Assembly: GCF_016916835.1 (NCBI RefSeq)
Contig: NZ_JAFFIX010000002.1
Location: 62,001 to 126,000 of the forward strand
Length of the DNA stretch: 64,000 nucleotides
Reading direction: 5' to 3'
Origin: Actinacidiphila bryophytorum
Lineage (GTDB): Bacteria; Actinomycetota; Actinomycetes; Streptomycetales; Streptomycetaceae
The notes under the pieces: generated by a model
The model's database searches: none
Told to the model about the DNA's origin: nothing
What the model saw: only the letters and a program-made list of their open reading frames with translations
Translations under genes and position numbers: made by a program
In this document: in pieces, positions 1 through 8,255 of the stretch
Numbering within the stretch: position 1 is the stretch's first letter
How the letters are laid out: every line of letters begins with the position of its first letter

Positions 1-314
1 ATCACCCCGATCCGGTACGGGTCCACGTCCCGCCCCACCTCGATGCCCGCGTCGGCCAGCGCGTCCGCCGCGGCCCGCAGGGCCATCACGATGTACCGGT
101 CCACGACCCGCGCCTCGGGCCCCGACAGCACGGACTCCGGTTCGATCGCCGGCCCGAACGCGGCGACCTCCACGCTCCCGTCCAGCAGGCTCCCGGCCTC
201 CGGCCGCCCGATCCCGGACCGCCCCTCACACATCGCCCCCCAGACCTCGCCGGCACTGCACCCCACCGGGGTGACCATCCCCATCCCGCTGACGACCACG
301 TCCTTCACGCTCAC
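1..314 (-). CDS. beta-ketoacyl synthase (KS1), N-terminal part, cut by window edge
   Basis: Only the first ~104 residues are in the window. They read as the start of a FabF/KS-alpha-type condensing enzyme: a VVVSGMGMVTPVG opening, followed by the GEVWGAMCEGRSGI segment typical of the thiolase-fold N-terminus. The GTG start at 314 overlaps the stop of the preceding gene (GTGA), so translation is coupled to the KS-like gene upstream. It is last visible in a leftward operon KS2 - KS-like - KS1 fed by two ACP genes and a ligase gene. The active-site Cys and His lie beyond the edge, so it cannot be told here whether it is catalytic. The family assignment is seen in the sequence; the role in extending the cluster's acyl chain is inferred. 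Confidence 0.85.
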   Translation of the reverse strand, partial: MSVKDVVVSGMGMVTPVGCSAGEVWGAMCEGRSGIGRPEAGSLLDGSVEVAAFGPAIEPESVLSGPEARVVDRYIVMALRAAADALADAGIEVGRDVDPYRIGV

Positions 315-1012
315 TCCCCTCCCCCTGCTGCCACCAGCACGGCCTCCGCCCGGTCGGGCAGCTGCTCCACCCACACCACCAGCACCTCGTCCGCATCCCC
401 GTCCTCGATCAGCCCCCCGGCGACCTCGACCCCGGCCCCCACATCCCCGACACACACCACGGCCCCCTCCAGCCCCCACCGCACGGCCACATGCCCGGCC
501 ACGGCATTCGGCACCGCCTGAAAGAACATCAACGGCCCCGGCCGCCCCCCGCGATCCACCACATCCGCGACATGCATCGCGCCGACGACATCGCCGAACG
601 CACTGACCACGACGACCGCGGTCCGCGCCGCGGCGAGACGGGGTGCGAGACCCGGCAGGCTGCCGGCCGCCGACGCCGCCACACCGTCACTGACCGACCC
701 CCGGCGCACGGGAACGACGGCCGCAGGCACGCTGCCGGCGGAGGCGGCAGGTGGCGTTGCGGGCGCGGGGGTCGCGCGAGCCGCGCGCTCGTTGACTTCC
801 GCGCCCGCCGCAGGCGGTGTGGCTCGGGTCAAGCAGCGGGTCGCGGTGGCCGCTGCCAGGGGGCTGAAGGTGGAGATCACGAAGCCCGGGATGGGTGGGG
901 GGTCGGTGTCGGCGGGGGATTCGGGCCAGGCGGCCGCGGCGACGACGCGTAGGCCTGCGGCTTCTGCGCGGGTGGTGAGGCGGTCGACTGCCGCCTGCGG
1001 GGTGCTGGTCAT
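311..1012 (-). CDS. short ketosynthase-like protein (Ketoacyl-synt_2 / chain-length-factor type)
   Basis: A 233-residue protein, about half the length of a full ketosynthase. The central to C-terminal part (FGDVVGAMHVADVV, then PLMFFQAVPNAVAGH) resembles the N-terminal-like ketosynthase fold of aryl-polyene ApeC proteins (family knowledge, PF13723-like). No TACA/TSAC-type cysteine motif is seen, so it is probably non-catalytic, pairing with KS1 or KS2 as a chain-length factor (inference). Residues ~65-110 are Ala/Pro-rich and of low complexity. ATG 1012 is preferred over an in-frame start further upstream because that extension lies entirely in a duplicated intergenic repeat. The stop overlaps the GTG of KS1 (GTGA), and the ATG overlaps the stop of a 72-codon ORF (ATGA). 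Confidence 0.6.
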   Translation of the reverse strand: MTSTPQAAVDRLTTRAEAAGLRVVAAAAWPESPADTDPPPIPGFVISTFSPLAAATATRCLTRATPPAAGAEVNERAARATPAPATPPAASAGSVPAAVVPVRRGSVSDGVAASAAGSLPGLAPRLAAARTAVVVVSAFGDVVGAMHVADVVDRGGRPGPLMFFQAVPNAVAGHVAVRWGLEGAVVCVGDVGAGVEVAGGLIEDGDADEVLVVWVEQLPDRAEAVLVAAGGGE

Positions 1013-1216
1013 GGCAGGGCCACCAGGGATACGGGGTCGGCGACAGCGGACGAGAAACGGGCCGGGCGACGGGAGCCGCACACCGGTGCGGGGCACCCGG
1101 GCCGAGGGCAGGACGGGCCGCAGGTCGGCGTCATGGCGGGGCCACCAGGGGGACGGGGTCGGCGACGGCCGACGAGAAACGGGCCGGACGACGGGAGCCG
1201 CACACCGGTGCGGGCG
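1009..1216. repeat. imperfect direct duplication (~85 bp, 122-123 bp period) between KS genes
   Basis: Two copies (about 1009-1094 and 1131-1216) share a segment running from gtcatggc through cgacgagaaacgggccgg to gcacaccggtgcggg, with scattered mismatches. Read on the minus strand, each copy carries a ggtggcc...gccATG segment, so the duplication also copied the translation-start region of the short KS-like gene. Confidence 0.75.
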
Positions 1217-1227
1217 CGGGGGGTCAT
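1009..1227 (-). CDS. possible 72-residue coupled mini-ORF between two KS genes
   Basis: This ORF starts with an ATG that overlaps the KS2 stop (ATGA) and ends with a TGA that overlaps the ATG of the short KS-like gene. It is therefore open across the whole gap and would be translationally coupled at both ends. The peptide is Arg/Pro-rich with no recognisable domain. Its first part, in one frame, repeats the non-coding lead of the next gene because the DNA is an imperfect duplication. It could be a relay that keeps ribosomes moving from KS2 to the next gene, a real small protein, or only a by-product of the duplication. Treat as tentative. Confidence 0.25.
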   Translation of the reverse strand: MTPRARTGVRLPSSGPFLVGRRRPRPPGGPAMTPTCGPSCPRPGCPAPVCGSRRPARFSSAVADPVSLVALP

Positions 1228-2393
1228 GGGGTGGTCACCAGGAGGGCCGTGTTCGCGCCGCCGAAGGCGGTGGTCAGGCTCAGGGCGTGGGGGGACGACG
1301 AGGGGGTGGGGTGGGTCAGGATCAGCGGGAGGGGGCAGGCGGGGTCGGGGGCCAGGTAGCCGGCGTTGACCGGGAGGCGGCCGGCTCGTAAGGCCGCCAT
1401 GGTGACCGCCAGTTCGAGGAGGGCACCGGCCTCCAGGGCCTGGCCGTGGACGGACTTCGTGGAGCTGACCCCGAGGGTCGCCGCGTCCTCGCCGAAGACC
1501 CGCCGGATCGCCGCGGATTCGGCCGCGTCACCCGCGGGGGAGCCGGAACCGTGCGCGTTGACGTAGCCGACCTGCCCGGGCGCGAGGTCCGCGCGGGCCA
1601 GTGCGTCGGCCATCGCGCGGGCCAGGCCCGCACCGTCAGGGCGCGGCCTGCACACATGGTGGGCGTCGCCGGCCCGCCCCCAACCCGCCAGCCGGGAGAG
1701 CACCTTGGCTCCCCGCCGGCTGGCCGCGGCGACCGACTCGACCACCACCGCCACCACGGCGTCGCCCAGCAGCAGCCCTTCCCGCCCGGCACTGAAGGGC
1801 CGTACCCGGCCGTCGCGCGCCAGCGCCCGCCCCGCGTCGAAGACGGCGAACTGGTCGGCCTCGACCAGATATCCCGCCGCGACCACGACCCGCTCCGCCC
1901 GCTCCCGCGCGACCAGCGCACCCGCGTCGGCGACCGCGGTGCTCGACGCGACGCAGGCCGAGGTGTAGGCGCGGGCGGCGCCGGACAGCCCGGCGCGGCG
2001 GGCGATGCCGCGGGCGAAGGTGTCGGCGCCGTGGGCGGCCCGCTCGTGCTTGGGTACCCGGGGCAGCTCGGGGTCGCCGTGCACCGCCAAGTACAGTGCG
2101 CTCTCGGCGCGTTGCGCCCCGTTCAGGCCCGCCTCGTCGCAGGCGTGCCCGATGATCCGCACCAACTCCTCGCCCAGCACCGGGTTTCCGGGGTGCGCGG
2201 CGGCGTGGACGGTGCGCCGCCCGGCGACGTCGAAGCGCCGCACGGGCGCGAAGCCGGGCCGCCCGGCGAGTGCCGCGTCCAGCACCGGCCCGACCCCGTC
2301 ACCGAAGGCGCTGAGTACGCCCACCCCCGTGATGACGACGTCCTCAGGCCCGCGCCGCACCCCGCCCGTCGCGCCCATGCCCGTCGCTGCCAT
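1224..2393 (-). CDS. beta-ketoacyl synthase (KS2), catalytic residues present
   Basis: A 389-residue condensing enzyme. It carries a TSACVASS active-site region (Cys ~147), the VNAHGSGSP motif (His ~281) and STKSVHGQ (Lys ~313, His ~316). A Cys-His-His set is therefore present, although the last motif is shifted relative to the usual TKxxxGH. ATG 2393 is chosen because AGGAGGTGA lies 5 bases upstream; a GTG at 2402 would sit inside that ribosome site. An in-frame TTA codon (codon 335, template taa at 1389-1391) suggests bldA-dependent translation. It lies directly downstream of the two ACP genes and overlaps the following mini-ORF. The likely role is decarboxylative condensation of malonyl-ACP units on a type II PKS of the aryl-polyene/highly reducing kind (inference from gene order). 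Confidence 0.85.
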   Translation of the reverse strand: MAATGMGATGGVRRGPEDVVITGVGVLSAFGDGVGPVLDAALAGRPGFAPVRRFDVAGRRTVHAAAHPGNPVLGEELVRIIGHACDEAGLNGAQRAESALYLAVHGDPELPRVPKHERAAHGADTFARGIARRAGLSGAARAYTSACVASSTAVADAGALVARERAERVVVAAGYLVEADQFAVFDAGRALARDGRVRPFSAGREGLLLGDAVVAVVVESVAAASRRGAKVLSRLAGWGRAGDAHHVCRPRPDGAGLARAMADALARADLAPGQVGYVNAHGSGSPAGDAAESAAIRRVFGEDAATLGVSSTKSVHGQALEAGALLELAVTMAALRAGRLPVNAGYLAPDPACPLPLILTHPTPSSSPHALSLTTAFGGANTALLVTTP

Positions 2394-2435
2394 CCCGCTC
2401 ACCTCCTCTCCTGTCCCGGTCGCCGAAGGCGGTCC

Positions 2436-2702
2436 TCACGCAGCCGGCCCGCCCGGCGAGTGCCGCCCCGAGCGCAGTTCGGCCAGCACGTCGAGGGCCG
2501 TGGAGACCGTCGTCATACGGGACATGGCCGCGTCGTCCACGCTGTCGCCGTAGCGCTCCTCGATCTGGTGGACGAGCCAGGCGAGTTCCATCGAGTCGAT
2601 GCCCTCGGGCACCTCCTCCGGCGGGCGGTCGCCGAACGCGGCGAGGATCGCCACGATCTCCTCGCGCCCGGGGCCGGCCCCCGGCGCGTCCGCCTCGCTC
2701 AC
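2436..2702 (-). CDS. acyl carrier protein (ACP-1)
   Basis: An 88-residue acidic carrier protein. The phosphopantetheine attachment serine is in the GIDSMELAWL motif (Ser ~41), followed by an amphipathic helix with VHQIEERYG. GTG 2702 overlaps the stop of the upstream ACP-2 (GTGA), so the two ACPs are coupled. Two unlike ACPs beside a KS set and an AMP ligase are a hallmark of aryl-polyene-type loci (family knowledge). One may accept the aryl starter and the other the extension units, but the sequence does not show which. Confidence 0.88.
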   Translation of the reverse strand: MSEADAPGAGPGREEIVAILAAFGDRPPEEVPEGIDSMELAWLVHQIEERYGDSVDDAAMSRMTTVSTALDVLAELRSGRHSPGGPAA

Positions 2703-2983
2703 TGGCCCGCGGCCGGCGCCGCGGCGATCCGCGCGGCCAGCGCCGCCCCGAACTCGCCGACGGTCATGGTCCCGAGGAGTTCGGCCTCGTCCTCCTCGAA
2801 CATCACGCCGAAGCGCTCCTCGACCCGGATGCCCAGCTCGGCGAGCGAGAGCGACTCCAGGTCGACGCCGGCCGGGCCGAGCGGGGTGTCGTCGTCCACC
2901 CCGGCGACGCTGTAGTTCATCTCGGTCAGCGAGCCGAGCACGAACGCTCGGATCTCGTCGGTGATCCCAGTCCCTGTGGACAT
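2699..2983 (-). CDS. acyl carrier protein (ACP-2)
   Basis: A 94-residue carrier protein with the GVDLESLSLAELGIRVEE motif; the Ser of the DLESLS box is the expected pantetheine site, with Glu replacing part of the common DSL triplet. ATG 2983 is preceded by a GAAGGGA ribosome-binding sequence. It is second in the leftward operon, 52 bp after the ligase, and overlaps ACP-1. Likely loaded by the adjacent AMP-forming ligase and elongated by the KS proteins (inference). Confidence 0.87.
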   Translation of the reverse strand: MSTGTGITDEIRAFVLGSLTEMNYSVAGVDDDTPLGPAGVDLESLSLAELGIRVEERFGVMFEEDEAELLGTMTVGEFGAALAARIAAAPAAGQ

Positions 2984-3035
2984 CGCGCGGGTTCCCTTCG
3001 GTCGGTACGGGCTAGGGGCGGTACAACGGAGGCCG

Positions 3036-4448
3036 TCACGAGCTGCGGCTGCGGTCCGCAGCCCGCAGGACGGCCTGGTCGCGGACGAGCTTCCCGGTGG
3101 CGGTTCGCGGCAGCTGCTCGACGAAGTGCAGCCGGCGGGGCCGTTTGTACGCGGCCAGCCGCTCGGCGAGCCCGGCTTCCACCGCCGCCCCCGTGCCGGG
3201 GTCGCGCAGCACCGCGTACGCCTCGATCGAGGTGCCGTAGACGACGACGGCGTCGGCGACCTGCGGCAGTTCCGCCAGGGTGTGTTCGACCTCGGTGAGG
3301 TCGACCTTGAGGCCGCCGACCGAGACCTGCGAGTCGAGCCGGCCGAGCACCCGGACGCGGCCGGTGCCGGGGTCGACGGTGCCGCCATCCCTGGTGTGCA
3401 GCCAGCCGTCGGACCAGCGCGTCGGGTCGTGGGTGCCGAGGTAGGGCGACTGGTCCGTGGCGACGAGGAGTTCACCGCCGGACTCGCGCACGGTGATGCC
3501 GGGCGCGGGGGTGACCTCGGGCCGGTGCTCGCCGTACAGGTCGGTGGCGATGACGCCGACCTCGGTCATCCCGTACATGCTGCCGAGGCGGATGCCGTAG
3601 CGGGCGGTGAAGGCGTCGTGCACCTGCGCCCTGACGATCTCGCCGCCGGTGGTCATGCCGGTGAGCTGCGGCAGGGCGGGCGGTTCTGCGACCCAGCTGA
3701 GCAGCTGGATGTGGAAGGGCACCCCGAGCAGCGTGGTCGGCTGCCGCCCTTCGGCGACGGTGGCGAGGATGCCTTCGCCGGTGACCCGTGCGGGGAAGGC
3801 GAGTTGGACGCCGGCGTGCAGGCTGTGCAGCAGGCCGCCGACGAGGCCGAGGACGTGGACGACGGACGCCATCGAGACGATGCGCTCGCCGGCCTGCGGC
3901 ACGCCCTCCATCACCGCGTACCTGCCGATCTCGGCGATCAGGTCGTCCACGGTGCGCCCGATGATCTTCGAGGGTCCGGTGGAGCCGGAGCTGAGCTGCA
4001 CCAGGGCGTGCGGGGTGCGGGCGGGGCTGCCGGGGCGGGCGCGTGCGGTGTCGCGCTGGGCGTGGAAGCCGCGGGCGGGTCCCGCGGCGACGGGTCCCGC
4101 GGACACCACGACCTGGCTCTCCAGGCGGCCCAGCGCGCGTTCGGTCTCGAACGGTGTGAGCCGGTGGTCGAGTAACGCGACCTGCGCCCCGATCCGCCAC
4201 CCGGCGAGCAGGTTGGCGACCAGGGCGAGCGACGGCGCCAGGCACAGCGCGGCCGAGCCGCCGGGGCGCAGGCCCACCGCGGTGAGCGCGGCCTGCCGTT
4301 CGGCGACCTGGCGGCGCAACTCGTCCCGGGTGACGGGGGCTTCGAAGACCAGGCACACGTCGGCGCCGGGGCCGGCGAGCAGGACCTCGTCCACCCACGC
4401 GGGGTCCACGGCGGCGCTCTTCTGCTGGTTTGTCGATGCAGCCTTCAT
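3036..4448 (-). CDS. AMP-forming acyl-ACP/CoA ligase (starter-unit activation)
   Basis: A 470-residue ANL-superfamily enzyme. The P-loop is LSSGSTGPSK (~residue 150), followed by YGMTE, a WLHTRDGG/GRLDSQVSVGG hinge region and the C-terminal PRTATGK motif with the catalytic lysine, so it is predicted to be active. It is first in the leftward operon and directly before two ACP genes, which suggests loading of an aromatic or other carboxylic starter onto ACP as ApeH does in aryl-polyene loci (inference). ATG 4448 is preferred; an in-frame GTG at 4502 would add 18 non-conserved residues. Codon 92 is TTA (template taa at 4173-4175), a bldA signal. It is divergent from the methyltransferase operon. 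Confidence 0.85.
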   Translation of the reverse strand: MKAASTNQQKSAAVDPAWVDEVLLAGPGADVCLVFEAPVTRDELRRQVAERQAALTAVGLRPGGSAALCLAPSLALVANLLAGWRIGAQVALLDHRLTPFETERALGRLESQVVVSAGPVAAGPARGFHAQRDTARARPGSPARTPHALVQLSSGSTGPSKIIGRTVDDLIAEIGRYAVMEGVPQAGERIVSMASVVHVLGLVGGLLHSLHAGVQLAFPARVTGEGILATVAEGRQPTTLLGVPFHIQLLSWVAEPPALPQLTGMTTGGEIVRAQVHDAFTARYGIRLGSMYGMTEVGVIATDLYGEHRPEVTPAPGITVRESGGELLVATDQSPYLGTHDPTRWSDGWLHTRDGGTVDPGTGRVRVLGRLDSQVSVGGLKVDLTEVEHTLAELPQVADAVVVYGTSIEAYAVLRDPGTGAAVEAGLAERLAAYKRPRRLHFVEQLPRTATGKLVRDQAVLRAADRSRSS

Positions 4449-4632
4449 GAAGAGCCAGAACCTCTTTCCCGACGCGATCAAAAGAGCCGACGGAATTCCC
4501 ACGCCGAACTTTCAACTCTGAATTCGGCGCTGTCAAGACCCGGCCGGAAGGGCAGGATCCGCTGCCCGCACGGACAACTTCCCAATATTCTCTGGCGTAT
4601 CAATCAGTCACTCAGGACACAAATTCCCCGTA

Positions 4633-4661
4633 TTGACGAGGGCAACACCCGCCGCTAGCAT
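4633..4661 (+). promoter_or_regulatory. HrdB-type promoter TTGACG-17 bp-TAGCAT
   Basis: A near-consensus -35 (TTGACG, 4633-4638) and -10 (TAGCAT, 4656-4661) are separated by exactly 17 bp. They lie in the 532-bp gap between the leftward ligase operon and the rightward methyltransferase operon. The start point would be near 4668, well before the methyltransferase start at 4981, so a long leader or a separate short RNA is expected. Confidence 0.55.
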
Positions 4662-4667
4662 GGCGCC

Positions 4668-4771
4668 AATTGGCCAACTGCCGTGATCCGGCAGCAAGTT
4701 GCCAGCCCAGAACACCTGCACCACGTACAAGTGATCCCCTAGCCGCCCCTCACGGCTAGGCGGTCCTTTTT
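4668..4771 (+). ncRNA. candidate short leader RNA / attenuator ending in an intrinsic terminator
   Basis: Starting from the promoter at 4633-4661, the transcript would contain a CTGCCG...CGGCAG hairpin (around 4679-4695) and then a terminator-like stem at 4738-4760 followed by T's. It would be about 100 nt if terminated, or the start of a ~310-nt leader if read through into the methyltransferase operon. No ORF in it begins after the predicted start point. It could be an attenuator or an independent sRNA. Confidence 0.35.
4738..4771 (+). terminator. intrinsic terminator-like hairpin before the methyltransferase operon
   Basis: CCTAGCCG (4738-4745) pairs perfectly with CGGCTAGG (4753-4760) across a 7-base loop; a five-T run follows at 4767-4771. 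On the plus strand it lies upstream of a gene rather than after one, which is why attenuation is suspected. Confidence 0.6.
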
Positions 4772-4980
4772 CCTTGCGGCCACCCTCACGGCCTGCTCTT
4801 CGTGCCCTCCTGCGCGCGCTCTCCCCTCGCACCCGAAGGGTGCAACATTTACCCTCCGCATGACCGTGCACGCCCATGCGGTAGAGACCAATTCACGGAT
4901 CGAACCGGTCCGAGCCGACGGCTCTATTTGTGCTGCCTTCGTATTCCGCATTCCTGCCAGCATTCGAGGATTGGCCATCA

Positions 4981-6180
4981 GTGGAACCTGGGACCGGCGC
5001 CGGCCTGAACACGGCCGTGGAGCGCTACTACGACATCACTCTTGATCTGTACGAGGACCTGTGGGGCGAACACGTCCACCACGGTTTCTGGGACCCGGGA
5101 GAGATTCCCGGCGCGGGCGGAGCAGACCGCCATGCGGCCACCGACCGGCTGGTGCGCGAACTCGTCGACTTCGCCCGCGTCCCCGCGGGTTCGAAGGTCC
5201 TGGACGTCGGCTGCGGCATCGGCGGCCCCGCACTGCACCTGGCGGGCGGGATGGGCTGCACCGTGGAGGGCGTCACGCTCAGCGCCAAGCAGGCGGCGCG
5301 GGCCAACGAGAAGGCGCAGGCCGCAGGAGTTGCCGGCCGTGCCCGCTTCCACCAGCTGGACGCCCTGTCCACCGGCTTCCCCGACGCGTCCTTCGACGTG
5401 GTGTGGGCGCTGGAGAGCCTGATGCACCTGCCCGACCGGCCCGCCTTCTTCGCCGAGGCGATGCGGCTGCTGCGGCCCGGCGGCACCCTGGCGGTCGCCA
5501 CCTGGTCGGTGCGCGAGGGCGAACTGGACGCCGGCGAGCGGGATCTCGTACGGCAGATCCTTCAGCACCAGGTCATGCCGGACTTCTCCTCGCTCGAAGA
5601 GCACGAGCAACTGGCCGCCGCGGCCGGCTTCGAGCAGATCGCCACCGTCGACTGGAGCCCGGCCGTCGCCAACTCCTGGGACCCGTCCTTCGCGCAGATC
5701 AGGCGGCTGGAGCAGGGCAGGACGGCAATGCGTCAACTGGCGCGCGAGCGCGGGGTGGACGTGCTGGGCTTCTTCCACGCGGGGCCGCTGATGAAGAAGG
5801 GCTTCGACACCGGCGTCGTCACCTACGGGGCGCTGCGCGCGATACGCCCTGCCGACGGCGACCCCGCGGTGGACGCGCTGATCCGCCCGGTCGCCGACCT
5901 GCTGCGGGCCGTCGTCGGCGAGGACGGCGCCTGGCTGGACTCCGTCGTGCCGACCACCCGCGTGGACGGCGACCTGCTGGTCGAGAGCCACGAACTGGCC
6001 GCGTGGAGCCTGGCGTTGAGCCGGGCGTACGGCGACGGCGTGGACCTCGCGGGCCATGTGGCGGGCCTGGACATCGACCGGATCGTGGAGCTGACCGTCG
6101 CCGACGTGGCCGCCTACGTGGCCGCCCACCGCACCGACGGCGCCCACGCCGATCCGGCACCCGGCCCAGACCGCCGCTGA
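4981..6180 (+). CDS. SAM-dependent methyltransferase
   Basis: A 399-residue class I methyltransferase. After an N-terminal WGEHVHHGFW segment typical of sugar/tocopherol-type methyltransferases comes motif I, VLDVGCGIGGPA (~residues 68-79), then FDVVWALESLMHL and LRPGGTLAVATW. The last ~130 residues form an extra C-terminal region not needed for the SAM fold. GTG 4981 (GAGG 11 bases upstream) is chosen over GTG 4930, which has no ribosome site. The stop overlaps the glycosyltransferase start (TGATG), so the two are co-translated. Its substrate is not evident; pairing with a glycosyltransferase and a UDP-sugar enzyme makes a sugar hydroxyl plausible, the polyketide chain being the alternative (inference). 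Confidence 0.82.
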   Translation: MEPGTGAGLNTAVERYYDITLDLYEDLWGEHVHHGFWDPGEIPGAGGADRHAATDRLVRELVDFARVPAGSKVLDVGCGIGGPALHLAGGMGCTVEGVTLSAKQAARANEKAQAAGVAGRARFHQLDALSTGFPDASFDVVWALESLMHLPDRPAFFAEAMRLLRPGGTLAVATWSVREGELDAGERDLVRQILQHQVMPDFSSLEEHEQLAAAAGFEQIATVDWSPAVANSWDPSFAQIRRLEQGRTAMRQLARERGVDVLGFFHAGPLMKKGFDTGVVTYGALRAIRPADGDPAVDALIRPVADLLRAVVGEDGAWLDSVVPTTRVDGDLLVESHELAAWSLALSRAYGDGVDLAGHVAGLDIDRIVELTVADVAAYVAAHRTDGAHADPAPGPDRR

Positions 6181-7394
6181 TGGGCCGCTACCTCTTCGTC
6201 TCGCTGCCGCTGACCGGGCATGTGAACCCGATGGCCGCGGTGTCCGCGGCGCTCGCCGAGCGCGGGCACGAGGTGCTGTGGGCGGGCTCGGAGTCCTTCC
6301 TGCGGCCGGTCCTCGGCCCGGACGCGGCGATCGCCCCGATCCCGCTGCGTGCGCACCGCGGCCAGGCCGACCGCGGCATGGCGGCGGCCAGGTCGCGCTG
6401 GGAGGGCTATGTCGTCCCGCACGCCAAGGTCACCCTGCCCGGCATCGAGCGTGCCGTCGCCGATTTCCGGCCCGACGTCCTCGCGGTGGACCAGCACGCG
6501 GTGGCCGGCGCCATCGCCGCGCACCGGGCCGGGCTGCCCTGGGCGAGCCTGGCGCCGACCACGATGGAGCTGACCCGGCCCTACCGGGTGCTGCCGAAGG
6601 TCGAGGCGTGGATACAGGGCCGGATGGCGGCGGCCTGGACCGCGGCGGGCATGCCGGGCGGGCCGCCGCACGACCTGCGCTTCTCGCCGCACCTGCTGGT
6701 CGCCTTCACCGGCAGCGCGCTCAACGGCCCGCTGGACTGGCCGGACAACGCGGTGCTGGTCGGCCCGGCACTGGCGCGGCGCCCGCCGGACACCGACTTC
6801 CCCTGGGACTGGTGGGACCCGGCGCGACGCCATGTCCTGGTCACCGTCGGCACGCTGTCGATGGACCTGGCGCAGGACTTCCACGCCCGGGTGGTCGAGG
6901 CGCTGCGACCGCTGGGCCGCGAGGTGCAGGCGGTCGTGGTGGCACCGGACGGCACGGTCCAGGACCCGCCGCGGGACGACGTCCTGGTGCGCTCCCGGGT
7001 GCCGGTGCTCGACCTGATGCCCCGGCTGGACGCGGTCGTCAGCCACGGCGGCCTGAACACCGTGTGCGAGGCGCTCGCCCACGGGGTGCCGCTGGTCGTC
7101 GCCCCGATCAAGGGCGACCAGCCGATCAACGCGGCCCGGGTCGCCGCGGTCGGCGCGGGCCGCCGGGTCAGGTTCGCAAGCGTACGGCCGGAGCAGCTGC
7201 GCGCGGACCTGCTGGCCGTCCTAAACGACCCCGCCTACCGGGCCGCCGCCCACCGCGTACGCGACTCCTTCGCCGCGGCGGGCGGCGCGGCAGCCGCGGC
7301 CCGGCACCTGGAGAAGCTGCTCGACCAGAGCACCGACCACGTCCCCGGGCCACTGCCCGACCGACGCCCGACGGATGGAGCGCACCCGGCATGA
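6180..7394 (+). CDS. family 1 (GT-B) glycosyltransferase
   Basis: A 404-residue UGT/macrolide-type glycosyltransferase. The N-terminus FVSLPLTGHVNPM is the acceptor-domain signature. The C-terminal donor domain has VTVGTLSMD and the HGGLNTVCEAL motif (~residues 285-295) that contacts the nucleotide sugar. The start codon overlaps the methyltransferase stop, and the stop overlaps the ABC permease start (ATGA), so the three are tightly coupled. A UDP-glucuronate decarboxylase-type gene in the same operon makes UDP-xylose the most likely donor (inference); UDP-glucose cannot be excluded. Probable role: glycosylation of the polyketide before export. Confidence 0.88.
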   Translation: MGRYLFVSLPLTGHVNPMAAVSAALAERGHEVLWAGSESFLRPVLGPDAAIAPIPLRAHRGQADRGMAAARSRWEGYVVPHAKVTLPGIERAVADFRPDVLAVDQHAVAGAIAAHRAGLPWASLAPTTMELTRPYRVLPKVEAWIQGRMAAAWTAAGMPGGPPHDLRFSPHLLVAFTGSALNGPLDWPDNAVLVGPALARRPPDTDFPWDWWDPARRHVLVTVGTLSMDLAQDFHARVVEALRPLGREVQAVVVAPDGTVQDPPRDDVLVRSRVPVLDLMPRLDAVVSHGGLNTVCEALAHGVPLVVAPIKGDQPINAARVAAVGAGRRVRFASVRPEQLRADLLAVLNDPAYRAAAHRVRDSFAAAGGAAAAARHLEKLLDQSTDHVPGPLPDRRPTDGAHPA

Positions 7395-8155
7395 AGACAC
7401 CCCGTGACACCTGGCTGGTCTTCCAGCGGCACATGCTGCTGCTGACCAGGTCGCCGCTGTCGATCCTGCTGGGCGTGGCCCAGCCGGTGGTCTACATGGC
7501 GCTGTTCGCGCCGCTGCTGAAACCCGCGCTGGCGTCGATGGGCGCCGACTCGATGACCGACGCCTACCGCATCTACGTGCCCGGCATGCTGGTCGCGCTC
7601 GCGCTCGGCGGCGGCCTCTACGTCGGCTTCGGGCTGCTGGCCGAGCTGGCCTCGGGGGTGATCGAACGGGCCAGGGTGACCCCGGTCAGCCGGGTGGCGC
7701 TGCTGCTCGGGCGGGCGCTGCGCGACGTGGTCGTGCTCGTGGTGCAGGCGGCGGTCATCGTCCTGCTGGCCATGCCGCTCGGCCTGTTCGTGCACGTGAC
7801 CGACCTGCTGCTGGCGTACGCGCTGCTGGCGCTGATCACCCTGACCAGTTCGGCGGTCAGCTACGGGATCGCGCTCAAGGTCAGCAACCCCAACACGCTC
7901 GGCCAGGTCGTCAACAACATCGCCCAGCCGCTGATGCTGCTGTCCGGGACGCTGCTGCCGCTGGCGCTCGCCCCGCTGTGGCTGCGCCGGGTCTCGGACT
8001 GGAACCCCTTCAGCCGGGCGGTCGTCGGCATGCGCGCGCTGTTCGCCGGGCACGCGGGCGACGCCTCGGTCTGGCAGAGCCTGGCGCTGCTGGCCGGTGT
8101 CGCACTGCTGGCGCTGGCGTGGTCGGCCCGGCTGTTCGCCCGCTCGGTGCGCTGA
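7391..8155 (+). CDS. ABC-2 type permease (DrrB-like) for product export
   Basis: A 254-residue integral membrane protein with about six hydrophobic segments and the ABC-2 permease layout: a cytoplasmic start, a first segment near residue 30, then GMLVALALGGGLYVGFG and the SNPNTLGQVVNNIAQPLMLLSG stretch characteristic of the DrrB family. Overlaps the glycosyltransferase stop (ATGA). It would form an exporter with the ATPase encoded ~100 bp downstream. Glycosylated polyketides such as anthracyclines are exported by this family (established); the substrate here is inferred. Confidence 0.88.
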   Translation: MKTPRDTWLVFQRHMLLLTRSPLSILLGVAQPVVYMALFAPLLKPALASMGADSMTDAYRIYVPGMLVALALGGGLYVGFGLLAELASGVIERARVTPVSRVALLLGRALRDVVVLVVQAAVIVLLAMPLGLFVHVTDLLLAYALLALITLTSSAVSYGIALKVSNPNTLGQVVNNIAQPLMLLSGTLLPLALAPLWLRRVSDWNPFSRAVVGMRALFAGHAGDASVWQSLALLAGVALLALAWSARLFARSVR

Positions 8156-8255
8156 ACCTACGGGACCGGCGTACGCGACCGGTGCGCCATACCGCCGGAC
8201 CGTACCCGACCGGTGCGCCCCACCCCGTACCCCACACAGACGTTAGGACGCCTCC

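Noticed and set aside
3036..4448. The starter ligase as the cluster's diazotase
   Set aside because: It has a canonical PRTATGK motif and sits with the ACP genes; the ligase-like gene coupled to the cupin and CreE/CreD fits the diazotase role better.
4660..4686. Eight-codon leader peptide upstream of the methyltransferase operon
   Set aside because: Its ATG overlaps the predicted -10 box and would lie upstream of the transcription start.
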